Origin: Parus major
Lineage: Eukaryota; Chordata; Aves; Passeriformes; Paridae
Length of the DNA stretch: 64,000 bases
Direction: 5' to 3'
Assembly: GCF_001522545.3 (NCBI RefSeq)
Contig: NC_031768.1
Span: 80,881,769-80,945,768 of the forward strand
The position numbers and the translations under genes were made by a program. The notes beneath the pieces were generated by a model, which had not been told where the DNA came from, did not search any database, and was given only the letters and a program-made list of their open reading frames with translations. This document shows, piece by piece, positions 33,801 to 60,230 of this stretch (positions are counted from its first letter, which is position 1; each line of letters starts with the position of its first letter).

Positions 33801-36800
33801 TGGTCCAAGATTTGATGGCTGTCATGGAGCTGGATTTGATGGTCAGCCAGGACAGCTTTCTCTCCTGCAAAGATTTGATGGAATTCATGGACAGCCTGGT
33901 CCAAGGTTGGCACCTGGCCAACAGGCACAAGCAAGATTTGACACAGCCATACCTCAAAGATTTGATGGACCTCACCAGCCAGCCTCTAGGTTTGACTTGC
34001 CCCTTGGCCTTCAGGGTGCGCGTTTTGAAAATGTAGCTAACCATCCTGCCTCAAGACTAGAAATGTCACCATATGGACAAGGTGGTCCGTTTGTTGAACA
34101 TCCTGGCCAGGGCTACAATGGACCAGCTCATGGAATGCAGTTCCAGAGACCTGATATATTTGATGGTTCACCTGGACCAAATTTCAATGGGCCAGGTGGC
34201 CCAGGAGCCCAGAACTTCCCACTGAGAGCAGCTGGACATTACTTTGAAGAAAAAGGTCTCCAGGGTCCTCAATATGGAAATTTCAGTAATATGCCAATGG
34301 GAGGTAATCAGGTAAGAGCTGATTGCATCAAATACTTTGCTTGCAGAAGTGTTCTTGTTAAAAGAATTAGCAGGATTTCTTCCCGGAAAAATTGAATATT
34401 TTTCTGAAGAGTTGGCAGGTTGAGAGTCAGTTTCAAACTGAAAAAGTCGGTAGATAATTTAAGTAGGACATGCATTGCTGTGTTTCAAGAATTTTTTTTT
34501 TTTAAGTATTAGACAAAATAGTGGATCTTCTTGATCGCTTCATAGTTCAGAATATGTCTTTGAAATCATTATTCTCAACATTTGAACAATTGTAAGCCTT
34601 TGGTATTTTCATTAAATTTCAGAAGTGAATTCTGTATAAACCGTGAAAGATAATGCAAGTGAAAGATACATGATTAATTTTCCTAAGAGGTGTGAAGTTA
34701 GACTGGACCAAAATAATAGTTGTCTTCTTTCAGCTGTTAGTACTGGTTACAAACCAGTAAAGAGATACCAATAGCTTGGGGGAATTTAGGAAGATAGGGC
34801 CATAGTTGAACTTTCTTGCTCAACTGTATTGTTGTCTCTTAAAATTCTTTTGGCACCATCTTGCTTTGTCAGTTCAGTTGTCTATCCTGTTGCTTCTTGG
34901 AAATGCTCTCTTCAAAAGGAGGAAATTAATTAAAACAGTTGTGAAACTGAGTTTATTACTTGCTTTTTTAAAAAATTATTTTTAAAAGCATTTTTCATTT
35001 TGGGGGATAAAAAGAGAATGTGAAAAATTAACTGCTTGTACAAAAGCAGGTAATATGTCCTGCAGACCTCTAGTGGGATAAAATCGTAAACAGTTTGTAA
35101 ACCCAGAAATCAGCCAGTTAGGGAAGAAAACGAAACATTTTTATTACAAGTGTGTTATAAGGACTGTTTTTCTACCTATGGCTTACTGTAGCTAACGTGC
35201 TGAAAAGTCTTGCTTTCAAGATGTGGGGCTGTAGTGAATGCTGGTTCAGTGCTTGATAGGAATTAATTGTAAGATTTATTAATAGAGATTACGGATTCGT
35301 TTAATTTCTTGAGGCGCTCTATTTTGGTGAACATGAGCAATTTAAAAGGAAGTATTGTGTTTGGAAAATGTGATTGTTAAGTAGAAGGAAAAGTGTTCAA
35401 GGTGTTGTGGTGGGGTTTTGTTTGTTTGTTTTTTAATATTAGGCAAAACGAGGATGTGTTCTGAATTTTCCTAGTGGAAAATGAGGGAAAGATCATATAG
35501 TTATTTGTGGTCCTTTACAATACCAAACTAACATGGTTCATTCCTGGAAGGAGTTCAATATATGTGAAATCATTGAGAACGATCTAGAAGTTAATAATAA
35601 AACATGAAAAGTGAATTTATAATCACATTATTATACAAAGAATACTTAAATGTTTACTTTCACAGGTTTCTCTCATGTCTGCTCAACCAGGACCTTATGG
35701 TCAAGGTCAGCAGTATTTGCCAAATCCTGGAAATTTTGTCCAGAACCCTGCAGGTGTGTAACAATAGAATTCCTTTTATTTCTTTTGGATTGTTCGTTTG
35801 GTGGTGGCCACAAAAATTAAGTTTTTTTAATGTCCTGATGTCCTGGGTCTGTGTGGATTAAGGGAAGCCTCCTCAGTGAGGTGACTGTAGATGTGTCTGT
35901 AGCACCTTTATCTCTTAAGGAGCTTTTCTCAAACACTGGAGGCTTTTGTTAGTTTTCATTAATCATTTGGTTTGGGTATAATGTTGTGCTGAAAAAAAAA
36001 ATAGTTTTGATATGTTTTTCTGGAAGGCATCAGTCTGTAGGTCTAATTTGCTGTGTGGGGTGTGCTGACTTTTCCAGTGTATGAGTGCTTGTAGTGAAAC
36101 ACTTCAAAGACATCATAAAAGGTTAAACTAGATGATGAAGTAGATTGAGTGTGGTAAAATACCTATGTATGAATCTAGGACAATACTGCATTTCAAGATC
36201 CACTATCCACTGGAGATCTGTGTATGGGCAGCCAGCTTAGGTAGCACTTCAGAGTACTTAATGAAGGAAGGGAAAATCTTGCTACAAAGATTTCCTGTTG
36301 CAAGGGAAAAAAAATAGCCAAATACTAGATAAAGCAGAGAGTTGGTAAATAATGTCTAACAAAAAATGAAGGGGGTAACAGGAAAATGTGAAATACATAG
36401 AATAAAGTGAAATTGATTTCTGATGGTAGCCTTTTGGTAAACCTTGAATGTTTGTGTTCTTCCCAAGGAGCCCTTTCCCATTCGTATCCCGATAACCACC
36501 TTGGACAGGTTGATGTGAATGAATTGTTCGCTAAACTGCTGAAAACAGGGATACTCAAATTGTCCAAAACTGATTCTGCTTCAGCACGTATGTAGATTTA
36601 TTATATTCTAACTATCTAGTTTATCCTCAAGTGTAATTCTGAGTATAGAAACCTTTGTAAACTCCACTATGGTTTTTTTAACTGAACTATTTTTTGAAAG
36701 GAATTTATTGCATGTGTGTGTAAATTCTTAGTATCGTTTAATTTACACTAGCTGTTCAGAGTAGTAAGTTTTGTCTTTGTTGCTGTGCTTTCTTAACTTG

Positions 36801-39800
36801 TTCTTGATTATAATCAGGGTCTTCTCATCTTCTGAAATATTTCTGTATCTATGAAGACTGAATTTTAATGCCAAACACTGAGGTGAAATACTGTTTTCCT
36901 TAATTGAAATGATGGCTTATTTTCTTTTATTTTTATTTAATGGTGTCAGAAGAAGACTGATTTAGCTGTTACACAGTTGTGTTTGACCATAGTCAGATTG
37001 TCTTAGTAATGTTTGAAAAAACCAAACATTTAGGAGCATGTAGTTTCTTTCTGATGATGAAATTATGATAAAATAATATCTTCATGGTTTCTAGAAGCAA
37101 ACGAAACATCGGCCCAGCCAGCTGCTGAAGAAGAAGATGATGATCAGAATGAAGATCAAAATGTTCCAGACCTCACTAACTTCATAGTTGAAGAACTTAG
37201 ACAGTGCGTATATTAGAATGGGCTTACAGTAGGAATAACAACGTGTCAGTAGCTAGATAATTCATCCAAGACAGTTAAAAGCTTTTAAAATATTATCTGT
37301 CACTTTTTTTGATTCAGAGGAGATAAAACCTGCATTGTTTGATGTCAGCCTTTTTTAAGTTGAGAAAGGAAAAAGATGGAAAATGAACATGGAAAAACTT
37401 TGCTTTATACACAGATGTGTGTTGTTACTTAAGCACTAAGGTTGTGATAGGCAGTGAAGCCGAGACCTGGGGTGCATCAAAAGCTCTGTGACAAGGAGGT
37501 CAAGGGAGGTGATTCTCCCCCTCTGCTCTGGTGAGGCCCCACCTGCAGTGCTGCTCTGGGGCCCCAATACAAGGAGGACATGGACCTCCTTGGTTGGAAG
37601 TGACTTAGAGGAGGCCATAAAGATGAGAAGAAAGCTGGAGCACCTCTGCTATGGAGAAAGGCTGAGAGTTTGGGTGGTTCAGTCTGGAGGGGTTCAGGGA
37701 ATCCTTATTGTAGTCTTCCTGTACCTAAAGGGGACAACAAGAAAAGCTGGAGAGGGGCTTTTCAAAAGGCCGTGTAGTGATAGGACAAGGGCAAATGGCC
37801 TTTTGCTGAAGAACAGATGTAATGTAGATAGTAGGAAGAAATAGTTTGCTGAGAGGGTGATGAGGCACTGATATAGGTTGCCTGGAGAAGCTGTGGATGT
37901 CCCACCCCTAGAAGTGTTCATGGTCAGATTGGATGGGGCCCTGAGCAACCTGGTGGAAGGTGTCCCTGCCCATGGCAGGGGGGTTGGAGCTAGATGGTCT
38001 TTTAAAATCCATTCCAATCCAAATCATTCTATGATTTTAATTTTACCACTTTGGTGGTACTTTGTAAATCTGGGCCAAATGAAGGCATTGGTGTTTGTAC
38101 ATTATTAGATGAGAAAAGCTAATAGGAATGAGACACAACACTGAAATGTTTCCCATGAATTGTTAATAAGAGTCCATTGTTTTTAGAAAGTTTAAGTTGA
38201 TTGTGCCGTGAAAATCAGGATGAAATGTAGTCATGTTATGTACTTTTAACTTGGAGCAGAGTCATGTTCTTCCCCTACTTTTGTAGGCAAATGAAGCAAT
38301 TTACTGAGAAACTTTTTACTGTCTCTTTTTAAAGAAGTGTTGAGATTTTTTTTTTTTATCTCTTTTTTGTAGGCGTTATGATAGTGTTATAAATCGGCTG
38401 TACACTGGAATTCAGTGTTACTCCTGTGGAATGAGATTCACTACTTCACAGACAGATGTTTATGCAGATCATTTAGATTGGCATTATCGCCAGAACCGGA
38501 CAGAAAAAGATGTTAGCAGAAAAATTACACACAGGAGATGGTACTACAGTTTAACAGTAAGTAATGCAGCATTTGTGTGGATAAATTACAGGCTGGATTC
38601 TGTGTTTTACTCCTGCATGTGCTGTAGGTTTGCAGCTGAAACCTGCATCATCACAGGAATTGGCTGTGATAAACAGTGTTGTGTTGGATACTTCAAGTAG
38701 TCCGCAAATGCCTCTCAGAATACAAAGGGCAATTGTATGATGAACAATAAACAGTTTAAAGCTGCTTATTGCACTGTTTTTGTTCCACTGAGAATGGAAT
38801 TTGAAGGACAGTGATTTTTTTGGAAAAAAATTTTGTGAGAAAGGGTACACTGTATTAATGCTGCATGTGGGAAATATTTCAGTTTTAACAAAGATTTATT
38901 AAATACGATGCCTTGGAATGTGTGAGTAAGAATGAAAACTTTCCTTAGGACTGGATTGAATTTGAAGAAATAGCAGATCTAGAGGAGCGTGCTAAAAGCC
39001 AGTTCTTTGAAAAAGCTCATGAAGAGGTTGTGTTGAAGACGCAGGAAGCTGCGAAAGAGAAGGAGTTTCAGAGTGTCCCAGCTGGGCCAGCTGGTGCAGT
39101 CGAGGTAAGTTTCAGCTTGCCAGATAACAAGAATCTAGTTATCAGCACAGATAGCAAGAATCTGGTTTTTCAAAGGATTGTACTGTATTCTTGTTACTAA
39201 ATGTAGACTGGAATATTGTGCTTGGGCCTTTGTACAGTCCCTCCATAGGTCGTGTATTTGTGTGTGTAATGGTTGCTTCCCAGGAACAGGAGTAGTATAA
39301 ACCACCCGTAGTTAAAAAAAATACACCCATTGGCATTCTGTGGTTTTAGCAAAATTTAAATGGGCAAAGTGTGTTAATTTGCTGAATATTTAAGTAGAGT
39401 AAATAGAGTAAGCAGTTTGTCCTTTGATGGATATTTGCCATCCAGGTAGCTACAGGGCATACTGAGTTTTGGTACTTCCAAACAAAATTTTCTTTTTTGG
39501 TAGCAGATAGGCATTAGAAATACCAAAAGTAACCAGTATAGCTGTATTTTGGTTGATGAGCTGGTGCAATAATCAAATACAAAAGTTGTTAGAATTACAG
39601 TTAAGTTTTATGTGCTAAGTCCCTAAGAAACTAGCTATGAAACCAGAAAGGCTTTTTTTTTTTAATTTTAAAAAGCACCTTTTGTGCTTTGTTCTCTGCG
39701 TTGATATTTTTTCACAAAAGTACTAGAAATATTAGTACTTCATCTAAAAGTTCTGCCTTGACTTGAAATTGCAGGCTGAAGGGGAAGAATTAAGATAATG

Positions 39801-41627
39801 CCATAAATAAAACTAGCTAAATCATTGTAGTGGATTATCTTACCTGGCAGTAAGACAGCATCACACTGTTACAAAATGCTTTGCAGACTTACTAGCTAAA
39901 GGGGGGCAAAGCTTACCTTTCTCAAGTGACAAAGAGTCTTCAGGGCCCAGAGGGTGATCCTTTCTCTGGCTGCAAGCCATACTCAATTTTTAATTAAGGT
40001 TTACTAATTATTAAAGTAATTTTTAACGTGTGGAAAAAAGATCACATTCTATGCTTAATATACTTAATTTAAAAGAACCTTATTTGACTCCTGGGTTCTT
40101 GAATTTCATGTGTTCAGCAAATTGCAATAACAACATTTATCTCTCTTATTCCAATAACTTTTCAGAGCTGTGAAATTTGCCAAGAACAATTTGAACAGTA
40201 TTGGGATGAGGAAGAGGAAGAGTGGCACTTGAAGAATGCCATCAGGGTAGATGAAAAGGTAATCTGATTTTATTTACATGTTAATTAATTAACACCTAAA
40301 GAATTGCAGAAAAAAATACCCAGGAGGAGGTGGCAAGTGCTCCTTTCCTCCTGAAGAATTCTTGTTGTAGTTTTCCTGGCTTCCAGATACATAAATATCT
40401 CTGCCTTCAGAAGTGCCTGAAATCCTGGTGTAATTGCTGTGGGCTCACTAGCCCTCCCTTACACTGCAGTGCTTAAAGAAAAATGCATGTCTCTGTGTAT
40501 GGGTGTAGGTATGGATTCAATTGATTCTGGATGCAGCTGTGCACAGATCAGCACTCACAAGGCTTCTGTAATTCCCAGCACTTTATCAGCCTTCTGTATG
40601 ATAACGTTTCCTAAATAAACATCACAAAATCTTGTCTCAGGTATAATTGACACCATACTTAGACTGCTCAGACCATAGTTTCTCTAGATGAATTGTATGC
40701 TAATGTGTAATAGACACTGTTTAGTTCATTATAGTGATCCTGCTATAATTTATTTTTACATATTCAAATGTATAACAATTTTTTTTTTCAGATTTACCAT
40801 CCATCTTGTTATGAAGATTACCAGAATGTAAGTAGATTGTTCATATTTTTGGAAGCATTTTGCTTTCAGTTTGTTTGCTTGATCTTCTTGACTTTGCAGG
40901 GAGCAGATGTGTTCAGAATGTGCTGCCCATTTGCCTGACACTTGGAGGCTTTGGGCATGGCAAGTTTATAATACAGAATTAGCTGAGATGCACTTCTGAT
41001 TGTGATGTACCATGACAGCTTGTGTGCTATAAAGCAAAGCCATGGTTTGATGGATTTATTGTGGAGTAACGTGTAGTCTTAGGAATTTGTAACAATGGAG
41101 TAGATCGGTATCGGTGTGTGTGACATTTTTAATGTTTTGGGAGCTACAGTTGTCCAGAGGGCGGATAGCAGGGAACAGTTCATGGTAAAGTGTTAAGCAT
41201 TTCATCACTGCTTGGTGGTACTTTCCAAAGGAATTGGGAAAAAAGTAATGCTATTAAAAAAAAGGAATTTGTTTCCTTAAAAGTTTGACGAAATAGAAGT
41301 TTGGATTTTGAGTACCTGACCATCAACATATTTGCATTTTGAAAAAACACAAAAAGAAAAAGAGGCTAAAAATGGTTATTTTAGTGTGGTAATGCTACAT
41401 TGACTTCGACTTTGCAGACATCATCATTTGATTGCACACCATCTCCCAGCAAGACTCCTTCAGAAAATCCACTAAATATAATGTTGGACATTGTCAAACA
41501 AGAAACAGAAGAGTCCTGTGACTCACCTAAAATCAAAGAAGAACCTGATGACACCCCTCCTGCCTGTGCAGAAGAGAGCACACCTGCATCTACAGAAATC
41601 AAAACAGAACCTGAGGAGTCTGTTTAA
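21679..41627 (+). CDS. PCF11: PCF11, cleavage and polyadenylation factor subunit (16 coding exons)
   Basis: PCF11 is a subunit of nuclear cleavage factor II, working with CLP1. It binds the Ser2-phosphorylated RNA polymerase II tail and couples pre-mRNA 3' end cleavage to transcription termination. The exons join at 21679-21867, 26529-26654, 28926-29114, 29502-29693, 30463-31571, 31830-32019, 32114-32747, 32834-34311, 35666-35753, 36468-36587, 37095-37203, 38373-38556, 38949-39104, 40166-40258, 40792-40827 and 41418-41627. They give 5,103 nt (1,700 residues), with every junction GT/AG and in phase. Visible parts are a CTD-interaction domain (about 14-142, with DSIVKNVGREYL), a Gln/Leu coiled segment (about 193-232), a charged RS-like region (233-602), RFEGP repeats (about 970-1155, RFDG variants to 1270), zinc modules at 1490-1512 and 1590-1625, and a CLP1-binding stretch around WYYSLTDWIEFEE. 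Human PCF11 is shorter by my recall (about 1,555). Introns of more than 300 nt hold nothing further except where listed. Confidence 0.97.
21868..26528 (+). other. PCF11: PCF11 intron 1
   Basis: A 4.7 kb intron. The first 700 nt continue the CpG island. It then becomes T-rich and carries a poly(A)-signal cluster near 23,897-24,135, C-rich runs near 23,283 and 25,147, and a GCTGAC-ATCA-GTCAGC hairpin at 23,195. No additional coding exon is seen. The open frames on the minus strand at 25,371-25,953 have no recognised homology. Confidence 0.8.
23897..24135 (+). terminator. Intronic poly(A) signal cluster in PCF11 intron 1
   Basis: Perfect AATAAA hexamers lie at 23,897, 23,941 and 24,130. TGTA (CFIm-type) motifs surround them (23,937, 23,959, 23,979, 24,016), and the first two are followed by GT/T-rich sequence of the downstream-element type. 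Vertebrate PCF11 is known to be attenuated by premature polyadenylation in intron 1. This cluster is the obvious candidate for that site. Actual use is inferred. Confidence 0.7.
26529..26654 (+). CDS. PCF11: PCF11 exon 2
   Basis: Residues 64-105, phase 0 at both ends, donor GTATAT. It encodes APASEKLPVMYLMDSIVKN and the following conserved CID helix with NVGREYLTAF. Confidence 0.96.
26655..28925 (+). other. PCF11: PCF11 intron 2
   Basis: A 2.3 kb AT-rich intron. I see no exon, repeat family or RNA gene in it. Isolated C-box-like TGATGA strings lack partners and stems. Confidence 0.7.
28926..29114 (+). CDS. PCF11: PCF11 exon 3
   Basis: Residues 106-168, phase 0 at both ends. It completes the CID (VDENTRKSLFKLRSTWDDIF) and the linker with SLDPAWPIKPLPPN. 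Donor GTAAGT. Confidence 0.96.
29502..29693 (+). CDS. PCF11: PCF11 exon 4
   Basis: Residues 169-232. A Pro/Ser/Thr-rich linker is followed by a Gln/Leu/Lys helix (QEQLIRQQLLAKQKQLLEL), likely a coiled coil. Donor GTGAGT. Confidence 0.96.
30463..31571 (+). CDS. PCF11: PCF11 exon 5
   Basis: Residues 233 to 602 (split codon). It encodes a disordered, Lys/Glu/Ser-rich region with an RS-like block (KRSRSRSPKARSP) and three recurring RDPR motifs at about residues 293, 394 and 549. The exon is 1,109 nt and ends in phase 2 before GTAAGT. Confidence 0.96.
31830..32019 (+). CDS. PCF11: PCF11 exon 6
   Basis: Residues 602-665. It begins by completing an Asn codon and contains GKGILSPRAPKQQ and RLSVDANLQIPKEL, both conserved in vertebrate PCF11. 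Phase 0 end, donor GTAATA. Confidence 0.95.
32114..32747 (+). CDS. PCF11: PCF11 exon 7 (long form)
   Basis: Residues 666-877. It starts with a helical region (ITQDEFLMVAHQIRQLFQYQ), then HRCNVWDSPTEE. The last 51 codons (from 32,595) have no counterpart in the human reference protein as I recall it. An in-phase GT at 32,595 would give the shorter form. Donor used here is GTATGT, phase 1. Confidence 0.92.
32834..34311 (+). CDS. PCF11: PCF11 exon 8 (RFEGP repeat exon)
   Basis: Residues 877-1369, 1,478 nt. After GVREEPRSPF come Gly/Pro-rich repeats: eleven exact RFEGP cores and several RFDG variants. The repeats form a low-complexity Arg/Phe-Glu-Gly-Pro region characteristic of vertebrate PCF11. 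The exon ends phase 0 before GTAAGA. Confidence 0.95.
33411..33690 (+). repeat. Coding minisatellite, 60 bp unit, in PCF11 exon 8
   Basis: Units beginning CTCAGGTTTGAGG or CTCAGATTTGAGG start at 33,411, 33,471, 33,531, 33,591 and 33,651: exact 60 bp steps, the last unit shortened. Each full unit codes for about 20 residues of the form LRFEGPHGQPMGPHGQPGGG. Shorter 30-40 bp versions precede it. Confidence 0.85.
34312..35665 (+). other. PCF11: PCF11 intron 8
   Basis: A 1.35 kb AT-rich intron. No exon or recognisable repeat family is seen. The open frame simply reads through the donor for 28 codons before a stop. Confidence 0.75.
35666..35753 (+). CDS. PCF11: PCF11 exon 9
   Basis: Residues 1370-1398 plus one base. 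Gln/Pro/Gly-rich (GPYGQGQQYLPNPGNFVQNP). Acceptor CACAG, donor GTGTGT. Confidence 0.93.
36468..36587 (+). CDS. PCF11: PCF11 exon 10
   Basis: Residues 1399-1438 plus one base. It contains YPDNHLGQVDVNELFAKLL and KTGILKL, a highly conserved vertebrate PCF11 segment. Donor GTATGT. Confidence 0.95.
37095..37203 (+). CDS. PCF11: PCF11 exon 11
   Basis: Residues 1439-1474 plus two bases. An acidic stretch (EEEDDDQNEDQNVPDLTNF). The donor is GTGCGT. Choosing it restores the split Gln codon and joins QRYDSV in the next exon. Confidence 0.93.
37465..38037 (+). mobile_element. CR1 LINE 3' fragment in PCF11 intron 11
   Basis: Sense-strand CR1. It has the end of the reverse-transcriptase region (GGTCAAGGGAGGTGATTCTCC, GGTGAGGCCCCACCTGCAG, GAAAGGCTGAGAG) and the 3' untranslated part ending in CATTCTATGATTTTA, the usual CR1 terminus. 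It is degraded, with no long intact frame. It fills half of intron 11 (37,204-38,372). Confidence 0.88.
38373..38556 (+). CDS. PCF11: PCF11 exon 12 (first zinc module)
   Basis: Residues 1475-1536. CYSCGMRF...HLDWH gives Cys1490, Cys1493, His1508 and His1512, a C2H2-type zinc site. It ends with RRWYYSLT, the start of the CLP1-binding segment. Donor GTAAGT. Confidence 0.96.
38949..39104 (+). CDS. PCF11: PCF11 exon 13
   Basis: Residues 1537-1588. DWIEFEEIADLEERAKSQF completes the CLP1-binding stretch, followed by a Lys/Glu helix. 156 nt, phase 0. Confidence 0.96.
39105..40165 (+). other. PCF11: PCF11 intron 13
   Basis: A 1.06 kb AT-rich intron with a short direct duplication of ATAGCAAGAATCT-like text at its start (39,126 and 39,150). 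Nothing else is recognised. Confidence 0.7.
40166..40258 (+). CDS. PCF11: PCF11 exon 14 (second zinc module, first half)
   Basis: Residues 1589-1619. SCEICQEQFEQYWDEEEEEW supplies Cys1590 and Cys1593, followed by His1609. Confidence 0.96.
40792..40827 (+). CDS. PCF11: PCF11 exon 15 (microexon-sized)
   Basis: Residues 1620-1631 in 36 nt. IYHPSCYEDYQN supplies His1622 and Cys1625 of the second zinc module. Acceptor after a T-run, donor GTAAGT. Confidence 0.95.
41418..41627 (+). CDS. PCF11: PCF11 exon 16 (last coding part)
   Basis: Residues 1632-1700 and the stop TAA at 41,625. An acidic, Ser/Pro-rich tail with three Val/Ile-Lys-x-Glu motifs (VKQE, IKEE, IKTE), the consensus for SUMO attachment. 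The order and spacing match the mammalian tail as I recall it. Confidence 0.95.
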   Translation, partial: TSSFDCTPSPSKTPSENPLNIMLDIVKQETEESCDSPKIKEEPDDTPPACAEESTPASTEIKTEPEESV

Positions 41628-42600
41628 ATAAATTGCGGTATGATTTTTTTTTTTTTTACAGAAGAGCTGCTGTGTTAATTCTGGAAGGCGAATACTTTTT
41701 ATATGAATAAAAATGTCCAACTGAGGCAGGGCCTCAACTACTGTTTGGTTAATAAATACATTTTTGTATTTGAAATTTCTTATTGCCTGCACAGTTTCAG
41801 GTGTCATTGTGTGAAAGTTCTGTAGATGCGTGAAAATTTAATGGTATATGTAAAAATGTAAAATTTTCACTTGTTGAAATGTAAATTATAAATAAAAGAT
41901 ATTTTTGCTATATATGGAGTGTAATGTTTATGCACACCATCAAATAAAGACAGTGTTTATGTACTTTTTTCAGTTTAATTAAAATGAATTTTTGCTTAAT
42001 AAGATTCAGAAAAGTGAAAGCAAGTCTCTTCCTTCAGTTATCCCATAGGTGGGTTATCAAGGGAAGGAGCTTCTTGGACAGGCCTAGATTCCTTGTCTTT
42101 TTAAAGTTATTCGAACAAACTTACATATCCAAATGTTTAAAAAAACAATTACAACAACAAAATAATAAAAAAATCCACAAAAAAACCAGTTCTGGGTAGA
42201 AGGGGAGAATTTGAGAAACCAACTGGAGTGCTTGATTGTGGTGAACACAAGTGCCAACAAAAGTTAACAAACCAGGATGCCTGGTATTTCAGGCATTTTT
42301 AATGATTTTTTTTTTTTTTTTTTTAACATTAGTCAAATACACATTTAATAAAGCTGAAGTTTCTTTACAGGGGGGAATGAATGTAAGAATGTTCATTTGA
42401 AACATAGTTAACATTTTCTTTTTTTGTTGCTTATGACTGGACTTAGATGGTAAACCAGATATCCTGAGATGTTAATATTTCTTAAATGTTATAAATAAAA
42501 CTAAGCATATATTTGAGTGTGAGTCTCTTCCTTTCAGTGATGGGTCTGTGAGCCTGGTTTGTGGGATTGGAAATAAAGTTCTGTGTTTCAGTATGCATTT
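41628..42600 (+). terminator. PCF11: PCF11 3' UTR with multiple poly(A) signals
   Basis: AATAAA occurs at 41,706, 41,751, 41,891, 41,943, 42,347, 42,494 and 42,572. The last is followed by a GT-rich downstream stretch (TTCTGTGTTTCAG). So many signals in about 900 nt suggest alternative 3' ends. Which is used cannot be told from sequence. Confidence 0.7.
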
Positions 42601-43480
42601 GATGTTTTATTCACTTTTCTAGTTACAATGTGTATTTCTAACACACATTGTTATATATGTGTTATTTACATTTAATGTAATATTTACATATTACATTGTT
42701 TGCATTAAATTGCTGGGAGCAAGACGGAAGCACTAAAACTCAAGCATGTCAGTCCTAGCATGTTACTCTTGCAGTGGGAATACTTGGGAGTTAAAATTCC
42801 CCCTTAGTAAGTGGAAATAATCAGCAGTGCAGGAGATGTTGGCTGCAAAAACTTCTTGCCATGTTGACACCCAGGCCTCATGCAGTTTTTGAGGTGTGAG
42901 TAATGCTTTGATTCTTCTATTAAATTGGAGCTGTAGTTGTGAGCTTGCCCTGTTCTAGACATCAGACTTAAAAATGCTGTTTAATTAGAGACAGTCCATT
43001 GGAACAGAAATGCAGTGGCTCAGGGTGGTGTCAGTCCATATAGTAGTGTGTGTGGCCGTGTTGTGTTAGTTGTTGCAGCTTCTTCCTGCAGCAGGGATGT
43101 AGCCTGGTCCCCTGGCCCAAATACAATGCTTTGTGTCCTGGAATACTGTAAACTTCTAAATCATACCAACTGATATTCAGAGGAGACTGAGCAGAGATGT
43201 CATGTCTTTAAATTTGTAGGAGGCTGTTCAGTAAAGGAAACAAATTACCCTAGTCTGCTGGAGATAGAACAAAGACCTGTAAGTTGCAGAAATAGCCTTT
43301 ATAACAGCTCTCTAATGACAAAGATAATTAAGCTCTAAATTGTCCATTAAGTTCACTAGGTCCGTGTAATTATCTTTGTACACCTGTGAATCTGAGTGGG
43401 AAGAGTTCATCCTGCCTGGAAGCAGGATTCTGGAAATACAGGGTCCTTTTTTTCCCCCCATCAAAGGAATCCGGCTTTGC
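42601..43480. other. PCF11-ANKRD42 intergenic spacer
   Basis: No gene seen. It holds a perfect 10 bp-arm palindrome at 42,674-42,697 (AATGTAATAT, 4 nt loop, ATATTACATT) in AT-rich sequence. Confidence 0.6.
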
Positions 43481-43801
43481 CCCAAGGTACCGGCCGGTTT
43501 TGACTAAGGGAACAGAGGACAAGGGTCACGTCACTGCAGAAAAGGGGGTTAAAGATTCCCACAGCGTGGGATCATCCAGAGCACAAGCTGTATATTTCGT
43601 GGTCAGAGCACCACTGGGGGGTTCCGAGGTGAGAATTGGTAACATTTCTCCTGGGGAACGCCGCGAAGGCTGCAGCCCAGGGCCGTCCAAAGGCGCAGGA
43701 AGCCCCGGGCAGCTGCAGCGCAGCCCGTGCGGCCGGGCCAGGCCCGCGCCTCCCCCGCCCCGCCCGCCATTTTCCTCCCGCGGAAGGGCGAGCCCGGGCC
43801 C

Positions 43802-59519
<15,718 letters not shown>

Positions 59520-60230
59520 GGAACGAACCTCAAAGGAGGGGCAGCAGACTGTGGAGGTATAAAAGCAGTATTTCAGATAATGTGAAGTGTTTGCACAGCC
59601 CAGCTCTACAGATGAGCTGTGGGTCTCTGCCTTTCACTGAACTGTGTTTTTAGTTCTCTAGTTCTCTGGCCTAACAAGAGGAAAGTCACAGGCCTTCACA
59701 GTTCTAGAGGAAAGTATCTCCATCCGCTGGTCTATTTTGTACTGCTACCTTAGGGTGGAGGAAGTGCACATTACCTCCTAGCATGTTCAGTGTGGAAGCT
59801 GAATAGTGGGTAGGAGAATTACTTCTCAGCTGCAGAGCTGCCAGACCCCTAGCTTTTGATCTTTAGTCATTCCTAAAGGCAGCAGGAAGTGACTCCACTG
59901 TGAGGTGCCAGGTGATGTGCAGCAGTCTAAGTCAGGGCTGAAGGATTTACTAAGTTATGGGGCAGCTTGTGGTTAGAAATGGCAACCCTGACCTCTCCTT
60001 CACACCTAACAATCAGTTAATGACTACACATGTAAAAGTTTTTCTGTCAGCTGTGTGCTATTGTGAACTTATTTTCCCTCTGGAACCCTCATTTTGAGAC
60101 TTAAAAGGTAATTCTTTTAGTGTGTCAGTCCTGATCTGTCCTCTCCTTAGTACTGAAGAAAATATCTGAAAATTTCAAAGATATTGAAAAATAAAAATCC
60201 ATGTTTTTGTGTGCACCATGAAGGAGAGGG
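59520..60230 (+). terminator. ANKRD42: ANKRD42 3' UTR and poly(A) signal
   Basis: AATAAA at 60,190 is followed within about 10-20 nt by TGTTTTTGTGTG, a good downstream element. This gives a 3' UTR of roughly 0.7 kb. Later AATAAA copies at 60,378 and 60,481 are alternatives. Confidence 0.65.

Noticed and set aside
42674..42697. Palindrome as a rho-independent-like terminator or microRNA
   Set aside because: AT-only 10 bp arms in eukaryotic intergenic DNA. Too short and weak for either role.
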